Positions 1 through 8,146 of a stretch of DNA of 64,000 nt are shown here, piece after piece. This DNA is from CAWCHZ01 sp963795555. Its GTDB lineage: Bacteria > Actinomycetota > Thermoleophilia > Solirubrobacterales > Solirubrobacteraceae. The stretch is from assembly GCA_963795555.1 (NCBI GenBank), contig CAWCHZ010000002.1, positions 558,001-622,000 of the forward strand, given 5' to 3'. Under the pieces are notes generated by a model. That model saw nothing but the letters and a program-made list of their open reading frames with translations. It was not told the DNA's origin and searched no databases. The translations under genes were made by a program, and so were the position numbers. Position 1 is the first letter of the stretch, and each line of letters opens with the position of its first letter.

Positions 1-409
1 CCAGAGCGGGATCGGCGGCGGCGGTCGCTACGACGGTCTGATCGAGCAGCTGGGCGGTTCGCCGACGCCCGGTTGCGGCTGGGCGGCAGGGGTCGAGCGG
101 ATGCTGCTCGCCGCGCCCGAGCAGCCGATCGCGCCGGTGCCGGTGGATCTGTTCGTCGCGCATCTCAACGCGCGCGGACCGGCCTTCCGGATCGTCGATG
201 AGGCGCGCCGGGCTGGGCTGCGTGCCCAGCTCGAGCTGACCGACCGCTCGCTCAAGGGACAGCTCAAGCACGCCGACCGGATCGCCGCGCGCTACGTGGC
301 GATCCTCAACGACGGCAGCGCCGTGCTGAAGGACATGGAGAGCGGCGAGCAGGAGGACATCGAGCCCACCCGCATCGTCGCGCGGGTGCTGCGCGACCGG
401 CGGCCCTAG
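1..409 (+). CDS. hisS: Histidyl-tRNA synthetase, C-terminal part (5' end outside window)
   Basis: Class II aminoacyl-tRNA synthetase that charges tRNA-His. The reading frame is open from base 2 and about 135 residues are visible. It opens with GGGGRYDGLIEQLGG followed by GCGWAAGVER, the class II motif 3 region typical of HisRS. Next comes a compact alpha/beta anticodon-binding domain (PIAPVPVDLFVAHL, then LRAQLELTDRSLKGQLKHAD, ending in ARVLRD). The stop TAG is at 407-409, and aspS begins 20 bp downstream, so the two tRNA synthetase genes are probably co-transcribed. The sequence fits HisRS better than HisZ because the anticodon domain is present. Confidence 0.93.
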   Translation, partial: QSGIGGGGRYDGLIEQLGGSPTPGCGWAAGVERMLLAAPEQPIAPVPVDLFVAHLNARGPAFRIVDEARRAGLRAQLELTDRSLKGQLKHADRIAARYVAILNDGSAVLKDMESGEQEDIEPTRIVARVLRDRRP

Positions 410-429
410 CACGGCCGGAACCGGCGATC

Positions 430-2277
430 ATGCCCGAGTCCGTGAGTCCACCGCCCGAGACCGCTGAGACCCCGACACGCCAGCCGATGAAGCCACCACG
501 CCCCAACCCCTACCGCGACAGCTGGTGTGGCGCGCCGAGCGCGCAGAGCGTCGGCGAGCACATCCGCGTTGCCGGCTGGGTCCACCGCCGCCGCGATCAC
601 GGCGGGCTGATCTTCATCGACCTGCGCGACCGCAGCGGGATCCTCCAGCTGGTGCTGCATCCCGAGCAGGCGCCGGCGGCGCACGCCCGCGGCCACGAGC
701 TGCGCAGCGAGCATGTCATCAGCGCCAGCGGAACGGTCGTCGCGCGGGCCCCCGAGAACGTCAACCCCAAGCTCGCAACCGGCGCTGTCGAGCTGCTGGT
801 CGATGAGCTGGAGCGCCTCGCCGAGTCCGAGACGCCGCCGTTCCCGGTGGACGAGGATGGGCCCGTCGACGAGCTTCTGCGCCTGCGCCATCGGGTGCTG
901 GATCTGCGCCGCAACGGCATGCGCGAGGCGATCGAGCTGCGCCACCGCGTCGTCCATGCGATCCGCACGCATCTCGCCGAGCGCGACTTCCTCGAGGTCG
1001 AGACGCCCGTGCTGACGCGCTCGACGCCAGAGGGGGCGCGGGACTTCCTCGTCCCGGCGCGCCAGGAGCCGGGCTCCTTCTACGCCCTGCCGCAGTCGCC
1101 GCAGCTGTTCAAGCAGCTGCTGATGATCGGTGGCCTGGAGCGCTACTTCCAGATCGCGCGCTGCTTTCGCGACGAGGATCCGCGCTCGGACCGCCAGCCG
1201 GAGTTCACCCAGCTGGATCTGGAGATGTCCTTCGTCGAGGAGGAGGACGTCATCGCGGTCACCGAGGGGGTGCTGGCGCGGGTTTTCGACGTCGCCGCGT
1301 TCGATGCGCCGGCGCCGCCCTATCCTCGCCTCAGCTACGTCGACGCGATCGCGCGCTACGGCAGCGATCGCCCGGACACTCGCTTCGGTCTGGAGATCGT
1401 CGACGTCGGTGGTGCGCTGGCGACAGCGGAATTCCGCGTCTTTGCCGCCGCACTGGCGGGGGGCGGGGTGGTGCGTGCGATCAACGCCGGCGCGCACGAG
1501 CTGCCGCGCTCCGAGCTGGACGCGCTGACCCAGCTTGCACGTCGCCACGGCGCGCAGGGCCTGGTCTGGGCGTTCGTGCAGGGCGACGGCAGCTGGCGCT
1601 CGCCGATCGCCAAGTTCCTCACCGCCGCCGAGACCACGGCGGTCAACGAGCGGCTGAGCGCCCAACCGGGTGAGCTGCTGCTGCTGGTCGCCGACAGCGC
1701 ACATGTCGCTGCGCGCGTGTTGGGGGCGCTGCGGCTCGAGTTGGCGGCGCGCTTCGAGCTCGTGCCCGCCGGCCGTCACCAGCCGCTGTGGGTGGTCGAC
1801 TTCCCGATGTTCGAATGGGATGCCGAGCAGCGCCGCTGGGATCCGCTGCACCACCCGTTCACGATGCCAAGCGGATCGCTCGAGGACCCCGGCGCGCTGC
1901 GCTCGCGCGCCTACGACATCGTCCTCGACGGCTTCGAGATCGGCGGCGGGTCGATCCGCATCCATCGTCGTGACGTCCAGGAGCAGGTCTTCGCGCTGCT
2001 GGGTCTGGACGAGCCTCAGGCCCAAGAACGCTTCGGCTTCCTGCTCGACGCGCTGCGCTACGGCGCCCCACCCCACGGTGGGATCGCACTGGGCATCGAT
2101 CGCATCGTGGCGATGCTCGCCGGCCGCGCGACGGCGCGCGAGGTGATGATCCGCGAGGTGATCGCGTTCCCCAAGACGGCGACGGGCGCCGATCCGCTCA
2201 CCGGCGCGCCGGCGCCCGTCGACGACGCCCAGCTCGCCGAGCTGGGGCTGCGCAGCATCCCGCGGCCGGGCCGCTGA
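430..2277 (+). CDS. aspS: Aspartyl-tRNA synthetase, bacterial type with GAD domain, predicted non-discriminating
   Basis: Attaches aspartate to tRNA-Asp. The 615 aa are arranged as in bacterial AspRS: N-terminal OB-fold anticodon domain (about 45-145), catalytic core with motif 2 (FQIARCFRDEDPR, near residue 240), an inserted GAD domain (about 310-420) and motif 3 (GIALGIDR, near 552). The OB fold reads RRRDHGG, with His57 where discriminating AspRS such as the E. coli enzyme has Leu. His at this position is a known mark of enzymes that also charge tRNA-Asn. The first 25 residues are Pro-rich and unconserved, so translation could instead begin at the ATG at 487. The stop codon lies inside a 34 bp tandem duplication. 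Confidence 0.96.
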   Translation: MPESVSPPPETAETPTRQPMKPPRPNPYRDSWCGAPSAQSVGEHIRVAGWVHRRRDHGGLIFIDLRDRSGILQLVLHPEQAPAAHARGHELRSEHVISASGTVVARAPENVNPKLATGAVELLVDELERLAESETPPFPVDEDGPVDELLRLRHRVLDLRRNGMREAIELRHRVVHAIRTHLAERDFLEVETPVLTRSTPEGARDFLVPARQEPGSFYALPQSPQLFKQLLMIGGLERYFQIARCFRDEDPRSDRQPEFTQLDLEMSFVEEEDVIAVTEGVLARVFDVAAFDAPAPPYPRLSYVDAIARYGSDRPDTRFGLEIVDVGGALATAEFRVFAAALAGGGVVRAINAGAHELPRSELDALTQLARRHGAQGLVWAFVQGDGSWRSPIAKFLTAAETTAVNERLSAQPGELLLLVADSAHVAARVLGALRLELAARFELVPAGRHQPLWVVDFPMFEWDAEQRRWDPLHHPFTMPSGSLEDPGALRSRAYDIVLDGFEIGGGSIRIHRRDVQEQVFALLGLDEPQAQERFGFLLDALRYGAPPHGGIALGIDRIVAMLAGRATAREVMIREVIAFPKTATGADPLTGAPAPVDDAQLAELGLRSIPRPGR

Positions 2278-2336
2278 GCGCGGGCAGCGTTAAAGCCCCG
2301 AGGGCCGCTGAGCGTGGGCAGCGCTAAAGCCGGAGG
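2269..2336 (+). repeat. 34 bp tandem duplication over the aspS stop codon
   Basis: Two adjacent units (2269-2302 and 2303-2336) both begin ggccgctgagcg and continue with gggcagcg and taaagcc. Unit 1 contains the true aspS stop TGA (2275-2277) and unit 2 a copy of it. The units differ at only a few positions. Nothing suggests a function; it is one of several short tandem duplications at gene borders in this window. Confidence 0.8.
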
Positions 2337-2352
2337 CCCGTTGCTGCCGAAG

Positions 2353-3165
2353 ATGGATGCGGTGCCCCACGTTTCCCGCCCGTTGCAGATCGCGCTGCTC
2401 GTCGTGCTGGTGGTCGGGGCCGCCTGGCTGCTGGTGCTGCGCCCCAAGGGCTCCGGTGCAGGCGCGCCGGCCGCCTCGACGCCCGCGGCCACGACGCCCG
2501 CCACCACGACCGGCTCCGCCGGCCACGCGCTCGGTGGCCTGGGCCGGGCGATCGACAAGGCCCGTGCAACCAAGGCCGCTGGCGACCAGCAGGCCACGCA
2601 GGCCTCGAACGAGAGCGCCACGAGCGGCGGGACGAGCGCGGCAGCAGGGTCGACGGCGGCGGGGCCGAGCGCTGGCAGCTCAGGGGGCTCGACGATTGGC
2701 AGCTCAGCGAGCTCGAGCGCGACCGCTGGCTCAACGTCGAGCTCGAACGCCTCCGCCGGCGCGACATCGAGCTCCACCCCGAGCCGCTCCGGCTTGGGCG
2801 CCAGCAGCCTCGCCGGACTCTCGCACGTCGGCGGCGCCAGCTCACCGGCTGCCGTGGCATCCGCGCTGGCCCATCATCGCGTCGTCGCGCTGCTGTTCTG
2901 GAACCCGGCTGCGGCCGATGATCGCTACGTTCGCGCCGCTTTGAAGCAGGTCCATTTCAGTCGTCGCCGCGTGCTGATTGCCGCTGCGCCGATCGCTCGG
3001 ATCGCTCAGTACACGCCGGTGACCGGCTCGCTGTCGATCACCGAGTCGCCCACGATCGTCGTCGTCGACCCGACGGGCCGCGCGCATCTGCTCGTCGGCT
3101 ACGTCGACCCCGCCGAGATCGCGCGCGCGATCCAGCGCGCGCTGCTGGGCAACTCGAGCGCCTAG
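2353..3165 (+). CDS. Membrane-anchored protein with Ser/Ala/Thr linker and thioredoxin-like domain without CXXC
   Basis: About 270 aa, family not recognised by name. Residues about 10-28 form one N-terminal transmembrane helix with the arginine on the cytoplasmic side. Then follows a low-complexity linker of about 120 residues (Ser, Ala, Thr, Gly, repeated SSA/GST units), then a folded domain of about 95 residues. That domain has a thioredoxin-like pattern: a strand ending ALLFWNP where a CXXC would follow, a later ITESPTIVVVD with the cis-proline strand, and the closing GYVDPAEIARAI helix. No cysteines are present, so disulfide chemistry is unlikely. The GTG at 2314 could add 13 residues, but the ATG gives a normal membrane N-terminus. 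The role is unknown, perhaps a scaffold or binding partner outside the membrane. Confidence 0.72.
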   Translation: MDAVPHVSRPLQIALLVVLVVGAAWLLVLRPKGSGAGAPAASTPAATTPATTTGSAGHALGGLGRAIDKARATKAAGDQQATQASNESATSGGTSAAAGSTAAGPSAGSSGGSTIGSSASSSATAGSTSSSNASAGATSSSTPSRSGLGASSLAGLSHVGGASSPAAVASALAHHRVVALLFWNPAAADDRYVRAALKQVHFSRRRVLIAAAPIARIAQYTPVTGSLSITESPTIVVVDPTGRAHLLVGYVDPAEIARAIQRALLGNSSA

Positions 3166-3216
3166 GGGCGCGGCCCCCGACGGCTCGCGCGATCCGGGGG
3201 CGCGGCCACCGATGGG

Positions 3217-3284
3217 CTCGCGCGATACAGGGGTCGTGCAGCGGTTGCCCGCGCAATCGGTGGTGGCTCCAATATCGCTCGATC
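3217..3284 (-). repeat. Dispersed palindromic element, copy 1
   Basis: A 68 bp imperfect palindrome. In one orientation the outer arms are cgcgcgata-c-gggg and cccca-atatcgctcg, the inner arms cagcggttg and caatcggtg, around a cccgcg loop. It is 65/68 identical to the copy at 53290-53357 and clearly related to 63251-63317, both of which lie in the opposite orientation. A partial left arm (ggctcgcgcgatccggggg) sits just upstream at 3183-3201. It lies between the thioredoxin-like gene and mnmA. Confidence 0.85.
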
Positions 3285-3366
3285 CACGGTGCGCCCCGCA
3301 TGCGGCTGTCGTGATCGCACGAGACCGTGACGCCCCCGCGTGCGCCGAACGCACGGCGGGGCGCTC

Positions 3367-3372
3367 TATGCT
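3367..3372 (+). promoter_or_regulatory. Likely -10 element (TATGCT) of mnmA
   Basis: TATGCT ends 6 nt before the GTG at 3379. This matches the TANNNT pattern and spacing seen before other unit-leading genes here and would give a leaderless mRNA. No clear -35 is visible. Confidence 0.5.
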
Positions 3373-3378
3373 CGGCGC

Positions 3379-4896
3379 GTGGACCGCGGGCCTTCGATCG
3401 ACCTCGAGCTGCTCGCCGAGCACATCGAGCGGCCGATTGGACGCGGGCACGCGCCGACCGGCGCGGTGGCCGGCATCGCCGGGGGAGCGGCCTGCGGCGA
3501 TCTGATCCGCATCGCGATCGTCGTCGAAGGCGACCGGGTTGTCGATCTGGGCTTCGAGGCGGAGGGCTGTGGCGCGCTGATCGCCGCCGGCAGTGCGGCC
3601 GTGACGCTGGCGCGCGGCGCCACGCTGCTCGACGCCGCACGGATCGGAACACGGGAGATCGCAGCGGCGCTCGGCGGTTTGAGCCCGGGCAAGCAGCACG
3701 CCGCAGACCTCGCCGCCGATGCGCTGGCGCGTGCGCTCGGGGGTGCCGGCGCCCAGGACGGCGCCCTGCCGGCAAGCGACGACCGCCTGCTGGTCGCCCT
3801 CAGCGGGGGCGTCGACAGCGCGGTGGCAGCGCTGCTGCTGGCCCGGTCCGGCCGGGATGTGGTGGCTGTGACGCTCGAGCTCTGGGCCGACGCCGAGAAC
3901 GACGTGCAGCGCTCCTGCTGCTCGGCACAGGCGGTGCGTGAGGCGCGTGCGCTGGCGCACGGCCTGGGCTGGCCCCATTTCACGCTCGACGCGCGCGAGC
4001 GCTTCCGTGTCGGCGTGGTCGACCCATTCATCGCTGAGCATCGGTCTGGCCTGACGCCGAACCCGTGCATCCGCTGCAACGGTGAGGTCCGCCTGGACGT
4101 GATGCTCGCGCTCGCCGAACGCCTCGGCGCCGCGCGGCTCGCGACCGGTCACTACGCGCGATTGACGCAGCCCTCGGCCAGCCGCGGCGCCGATGCGGCC
4201 GCACCACGGCTGCGCGCCGCGTCCGACGACGCCGGGCCGTTGCTGCGCGTCGCGGCGGACGCCGCCAAGGACCAGAGCTACATGCTCGCTGCACTGGCGC
4301 CCGCGATGCTGGCGCGGCTGTGCTTCCCGCTCGGCGAGCTCGACAAGGCCACGGTGCGTGGGCTCGCCAGCGAGGCGGGGCTTGCGGTGGCCGCCCGACC
4401 CGAGTCCCAGGATCTCTGCTTCCTCGCCGGCACCGACCGCTCGCGCTTCCTCGAGCGTCACGGCGACCTGCGCGCGCGCCGCGGGGAGATCGTCGACTCC
4501 CGCGGGCGGCTGCTGGGCCACCATGACGGCCAGCATCTGTTCACCGTCGGTCAGCGTCGCGGCCTGGGAGTCGGTGGTGGCGAGCCGCTCTACGTGCTCG
4601 CCAAGGAGGCCGCGGGCAATCGGGTGATCGTCGGGGCGCGGGCGCAGCTCGCCTGCCGCGCGCTCGTCCTGCGCGGTGCCACGCTGCACCGCGATGGCGC
4701 GCGCGTCGATCGTGTGAGGCTGCGCTATCACGCCAGGCCGCTGGCCTGCCGAATCGCCGGCGCGGCGGCGGCCGGGCGTCACGGCCGGCTGGAGCTGGAT
4801 CTGCTCGAGCCCGCCGACGGGCCGGCTCCCGGGCAGACCGCCTGCCTGCTCGACGGCGACGTCGTCGTGGGGTGGGGGACGATCGCGGCGCGGTGA
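3379..4896 (+). CDS. mnmA: IscU/NifU-like domain fused to tRNA-specific 2-thiouridylase MnmA
   Basis: MnmA inserts sulfur at C2 of uridine 34 in tRNA-Lys, -Glu and -Gln. This protein has an extra N-terminal domain (about 1-125) resembling the Fe-S scaffold IscU/NifU. It contains AACGD (Cys39, Asp41), GCGA (Cys64) and KQHAAD (His107), but the third scaffold cysteine is Ala108. The thiouridylase follows, with PP-loop SGGVDS at 142-147, the catalytic cysteine in NPCIRCN (Cys230, with Cys233) and the second in DLCFL (Cys347), then a C-terminal beta-barrel. The GTG at 3379 is preferred over the GTG at 3340 because a -10-like hexamer sits between them and the domain starts soon after. Total 505 aa against about 360 for a stand-alone MnmA. 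Confidence 0.93.
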   Translation: MDRGPSIDLELLAEHIERPIGRGHAPTGAVAGIAGGAACGDLIRIAIVVEGDRVVDLGFEAEGCGALIAAGSAAVTLARGATLLDAARIGTREIAAALGGLSPGKQHAADLAADALARALGGAGAQDGALPASDDRLLVALSGGVDSAVAALLLARSGRDVVAVTLELWADAENDVQRSCCSAQAVREARALAHGLGWPHFTLDARERFRVGVVDPFIAEHRSGLTPNPCIRCNGEVRLDVMLALAERLGAARLATGHYARLTQPSASRGADAAAPRLRAASDDAGPLLRVAADAAKDQSYMLAALAPAMLARLCFPLGELDKATVRGLASEAGLAVAARPESQDLCFLAGTDRSRFLERHGDLRARRGEIVDSRGRLLGHHDGQHLFTVGQRRGLGVGGGEPLYVLAKEAAGNRVIVGARAQLACRALVLRGATLHRDGARVDRVRLRYHARPLACRIAGAAAAGRHGRLELDLLEPADGPAPGQTACLLDGDVVVGWGTIAAR

Positions 4897-5062
4897 CGAT
4901 CGATCTGGGCGAGGCGCCGGTGCGAGTCCAGTGGCGCTTCGCGCGCGCCAGGCGCTGCTGGCCTGGCTGAGCGCCCAACGCGGACGGGGGCCGCCCGCCA
5001 GCGGCGCGGGCAACCTGGTGGGAGCACTGCCCGCGCGGGCACCCTGGCGCCAGCGCCGGTCG

Positions 5063-5068
5063 TACACT
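5063..5068 (+). promoter_or_regulatory. Likely -10 element (TACACT) of alaS
   Basis: TACACT ends 10 nt before a GTG (5079) and 13 nt before the ATG (5082). The same hexamer precedes steA at 51044. The 185 bp between mnmA and alaS hold no gene; a G/C-rich hairpin (gcccgcgcgggc, near 5031-5042) is the only other structure I see. Confidence 0.5.
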
Positions 5069-5081
5069 CACCCACGCAGTG

Positions 5082-7730
5082 ATGAGCGGCGCCGACATCC
5101 GCGCGACATTCCTCGAGTTCTTCACCGATCGTGGGCACGTACGCCTGCCGTCGGGATCGCTCGTGCCGGCGGAGTTCGATCCCTCGGTGCTGTTGACGAC
5201 GGCGGGCATGCACCCGCTCAAGCCATATTTCCTCGGGCGCGAACAGCCGCCCGCGCGCCGGCTCACGTCCTGTCAGAAATGCTTCCGCACGCCCGACATC
5301 GAGCACGTCGGCAGCACGGCGAGGCACCTGACGTTCTTCGAGATGCTGGGCAACTTCTCGATCGGCGACTATTTCAAGGCCGAGGCGATCGGCTTCGCCT
5401 GGACGCTGTCGCTCGAGGGCTTCGGCTTCGATCCCGAGCGGATCTGGGTGACCGTGTTCGCGGGCGATGAGGCACTCGGCCTCGGCGCCGATGAGCAGGC
5501 GATCGAGCTCTGGCAGAGCCAGGGGGTCCCAGCCGAGCGGATCGTGCGCCTGCCGCGCTCGGAGAACTTCTGGCAGGCCGGCCCAACCGGCCCCTGCGGG
5601 CCGTGCTCGGAGCTCTATCTGGATCGCGGCATCGAGCTCGGCGCCCCTGACGATCTGCCCGGCGGCGACAACGACCGCTTCCTGGAGTACTGGAACCTCG
5701 TCTTCATGCAGTACGACCAGAGCCCACCCGAGACGCTCACGCCGCTGCCGGCAAGCAACATCGACACCGGTCTGGGCCTGGAGCGCATGGCGGCGATCCA
5801 GCAGGGTGTCCCGTCGGTCTTCGAGACCGACCTGTTCAGGCCGCTGATCGAGCTCGGTGAGGAGCTGTCGGGTCGTCGCTACGGCGAGGCGCAGCGCATC
5901 GACCGCGCGCTGCGGATCCTCGCCGACCACTCGCGCGCGATGACCTTCCTGGTCGCCGACGGCGTGGTGCCCTCCAACGAGCATCGCGGCTACGTGCTGC
6001 GGCGGATCATGCGCCGCGCGATCCAGCAGGGCCGGGCGCTCGAGCTGCCGGCGGGCTTCCTCGTGCGCTACGGCGAGCGCGTCAGCGAGCTGATGGCCGG
6101 CGCCTATCCGGAGCTGCACACCGAGCAGGCATCGATCCGCCAATGGCTGGCCTCCGAGGAGGAGAGCTTCGGTCACACGCTCGAGCAGGGCACGCGGCTG
6201 CTGGGAGAGCTCGTGGAGCGAGCCCGCCAGAACGGCGACGAGGGCATCGCCGCCGAGGACGCCTTTCGCCTCCACGACACCTACGGTTTCCCGATCGACC
6301 TGACGCTCGAGCTCGTCGCCGAGGCCGGCTTGGGCGTCGACGAGGAGGGCTTCGATGCGCTGATGGAGGACCAGCGCACGCGCGCCCGCGCTCAGGCGAC
6401 GACGGGGCCGCTCGGCGCCGATCTCGCCGAGCGCGAGCAGCTCAGCGCCTGGGCGCGCGAGGCTGCGCCACCGACCGTCTTCACGGGCTATGAGACGATC
6501 GAGCAGGCCACCACGGTCGCGGCGCTCGCGCGGCAGGACGGCCGCGCGCTGGTCAAGCTCGCCGAGTCGCCGTTCTACGCCGCCGGTGGTGGCCAGGTCT
6601 CCGACAGCGGCGAGCTGCGCTGCGAGGGCGGCGACTGCCAGGCGCGCGTCGCCGAGGTGATCCGCATCGGCGATGACCAGGCGATCGCGGTCGTCGTCGA
6701 GCAGGGCGAGCTGCAGCCCGGCGAGCGCGTCGTGGCGCGCGTCGATCCGGCGCTGCGGCGCGCGACCGCCTGCAACCACACCGCCACCCACCTGCTGCAC
6801 GCGGCGCTGCGCCAGCGGCTCGGGCGCCACGTGCGCCAGGCGGGCTCGGCGGTCCAGCCCGACAAGCTGCGCTTCGACTTCACGCACGGTGGCGCGCTCG
6901 CTGCCGAGGATCTGCGCGCGGTGGAGGACCAGGTCAACGAGTGGATCGTCGCCAATCACCCGGTGCGCGCGCTGACCACGACGCTGGCCGAGGCGCGCCG
7001 GCTGGGAGCGACGGCGCTCTTCGGCGAGAAGTACGGCGACATCGTGCGGATGGTGGAGGTCGGCGACGGCTCCTTCTCGCGCGAGCTGTGCGGCGGCACG
7101 CACGTCCACGCGACGGCCGAGATCGGCCTGTTTCGAATCCTCGCTGAGACATCGAGTGCCGCGAACGTGCGGCGCATCGAGGCGCTGACCGGACCGGCGG
7201 CGATCGCGCTGCTGCGCCGCCACGACGACCTGCTGCGCGCCGCCGCGCAGCGGCTGCGGACGACTCCGGACCGCGTGCTCGACGCACTCGACGCCCACGA
7301 ACGGCGCCTGCACGAGCTCGAGCAGGCGGCGCGCCGTGGCGAGCGCGCCAACGGCGCCCTCGACGTCGCGGCCCTCGCAGCACGTGCGCAGGAGGTTGGC
7401 GGTGCGCGGGTGCTGACCGAGGCCGTCGCGGTTGGCGACCCCCAGGCGCTGCTCGAGCTGACCGACCGGCTGAAGGGCCAGCTTGGGGATGCGGTGATCG
7501 TGCTGGGCGCGGTGGGCGAGGGGCGCGTGCACCTGGTCGCCAGCGTCGCCCCCGCGCTCGTCCAGCGGGGCCTGCAGGCCGGCCAGATCGTCAGGCGCGC
7601 GGCCGAGGTGACGGGTGGCGGCGGTGGCGGCCGCGACACGCTGGCCCGCGCGGGGGGACGCGACCCCGACAAGCTCCCCGAGGCGCTGGCGGCAGCGCGT
7701 GCGGCGATCGACGCTGCGCTCGCGAGCTGA
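5082..7730 (+). CDS. alaS: Alanyl-tRNA synthetase
   Basis: Charges tRNA-Ala and edits Ser/Gly mischarging. 882 aa, a normal bacterial length. The N-terminal class II core starts with ADIRATFLEFFTDRGH and contains the motif 2 region TSCQKCFRTPDIEHVG. The editing domain carries the zinc-binding HTATHLLHAAL (near 565) and CGGTHVHATAEIG (near 670). The C-terminal DHHA1-type domain ends with TGGGGGGRDTLARAGG. A GTG three bases upstream (5079) is an equally possible start. The stop TGA shares its final A with the ATG of ruvX, so the two are translationally coupled. Confidence 0.97.
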   Translation: MSGADIRATFLEFFTDRGHVRLPSGSLVPAEFDPSVLLTTAGMHPLKPYFLGREQPPARRLTSCQKCFRTPDIEHVGSTARHLTFFEMLGNFSIGDYFKAEAIGFAWTLSLEGFGFDPERIWVTVFAGDEALGLGADEQAIELWQSQGVPAERIVRLPRSENFWQAGPTGPCGPCSELYLDRGIELGAPDDLPGGDNDRFLEYWNLVFMQYDQSPPETLTPLPASNIDTGLGLERMAAIQQGVPSVFETDLFRPLIELGEELSGRRYGEAQRIDRALRILADHSRAMTFLVADGVVPSNEHRGYVLRRIMRRAIQQGRALELPAGFLVRYGERVSELMAGAYPELHTEQASIRQWLASEEESFGHTLEQGTRLLGELVERARQNGDEGIAAEDAFRLHDTYGFPIDLTLELVAEAGLGVDEEGFDALMEDQRTRARAQATTGPLGADLAEREQLSAWAREAAPPTVFTGYETIEQATTVAALARQDGRALVKLAESPFYAAGGGQVSDSGELRCEGGDCQARVAEVIRIGDDQAIAVVVEQGELQPGERVVARVDPALRRATACNHTATHLLHAALRQRLGRHVRQAGSAVQPDKLRFDFTHGGALAAEDLRAVEDQVNEWIVANHPVRALTTTLAEARRLGATALFGEKYGDIVRMVEVGDGSFSRELCGGTHVHATAEIGLFRILAETSSAANVRRIEALTGPAAIALLRRHDDLLRAAAQRLRTTPDRVLDALDAHERRLHELEQAARRGERANGALDVAALAARAQEVGGARVLTEAVAVGDPQALLELTDRLKGQLGDAVIVLGAVGEGRVHLVASVAPALVQRGLQAGQIVRRAAEVTGGGGGGRDTLARAGGRDPDKLPEALAAARAAIDAALAS

Positions 7731-8146
7731 TGCGCGTGCTGGCGCTCGACTACGGCAGTGCCCGCTGCGGCTGCGCGTTGAGCGACCCGACCGGCACGAT
7801 CGCAACGCCGATCGAAGCCGTGGCGCGACCCGGCACGCAGCGCGGCCTGGCGCGCCTGGCAGCGCTGGTGGACGAGGCCGCGGTCGAGCGGATCGTGGTC
7901 GGCTTGCCGTTGAGGTTGCGCGGCGGCGACTCTGCGCAGACGGCCGAGGCGCGCGATTTCGCCGCCCGGCTGGCGCAACGCTTGGCGGTCCCCGTGGAGC
8001 TCCACGACGAGCGCTTCACCACGCGGCTTGCCGAGCGCGCGGGCGGTAGCGCGAGCGAGGACTCGCGCGCCGCGGCGCACCTGCTCGAGAGCTGGCTCGA
8101 GAGCCGACGGCGCGCTGAGGCGGACGCCGAGGTGCCCTCGACGTGA
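7730..8146 (+). CDS. ruvX: RuvX/YqgF-family RNase H-fold nuclease
   Basis: 138 aa protein of the YqgF family, proposed to process the 5' end of pre-16S rRNA and historically called a Holliday junction resolvase. The N-terminal strand LALDYGSARCGCALSD carries the first catalytic aspartate. VVGLPL and the acidic LHDERFTT segment complete the RNase H-like site. Position between alaS and mltG is the standard bacterial arrangement. It overlaps alaS by 1 nt and mltG by 4 nt, so all three are probably one operon. Confidence 0.93.
   Translation: MRVLALDYGSARCGCALSDPTGTIATPIEAVARPGTQRGLARLAALVDEAAVERIVVGLPLRLRGGDSAQTAEARDFAARLAQRLAVPVELHDERFTTRLAERAGGSASEDSRAAAHLLESWLESRRRAEADAEVPST

Noticed and set aside
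406..2076. 556-codon minus-strand frame across aspS
   Set aside because: Composition is typical of antisense of a high-GC gene; no domain is recognisable.
4897..5078. T-box or other riboswitch upstream of alaS
   Set aside because: No T-box sequence or specifier loop is visible, and the promoter hexamer lies only 10-13 nt before the start, leaving no room for a leader.
4779..7805. A 1008-codon open frame on the minus strand across alaS
   Set aside because: It is a mirror of alaS codon bias. The translation is Arg/Ala/Leu/Gln-rich with no family motif, while alaS on the plus strand has full signatures.
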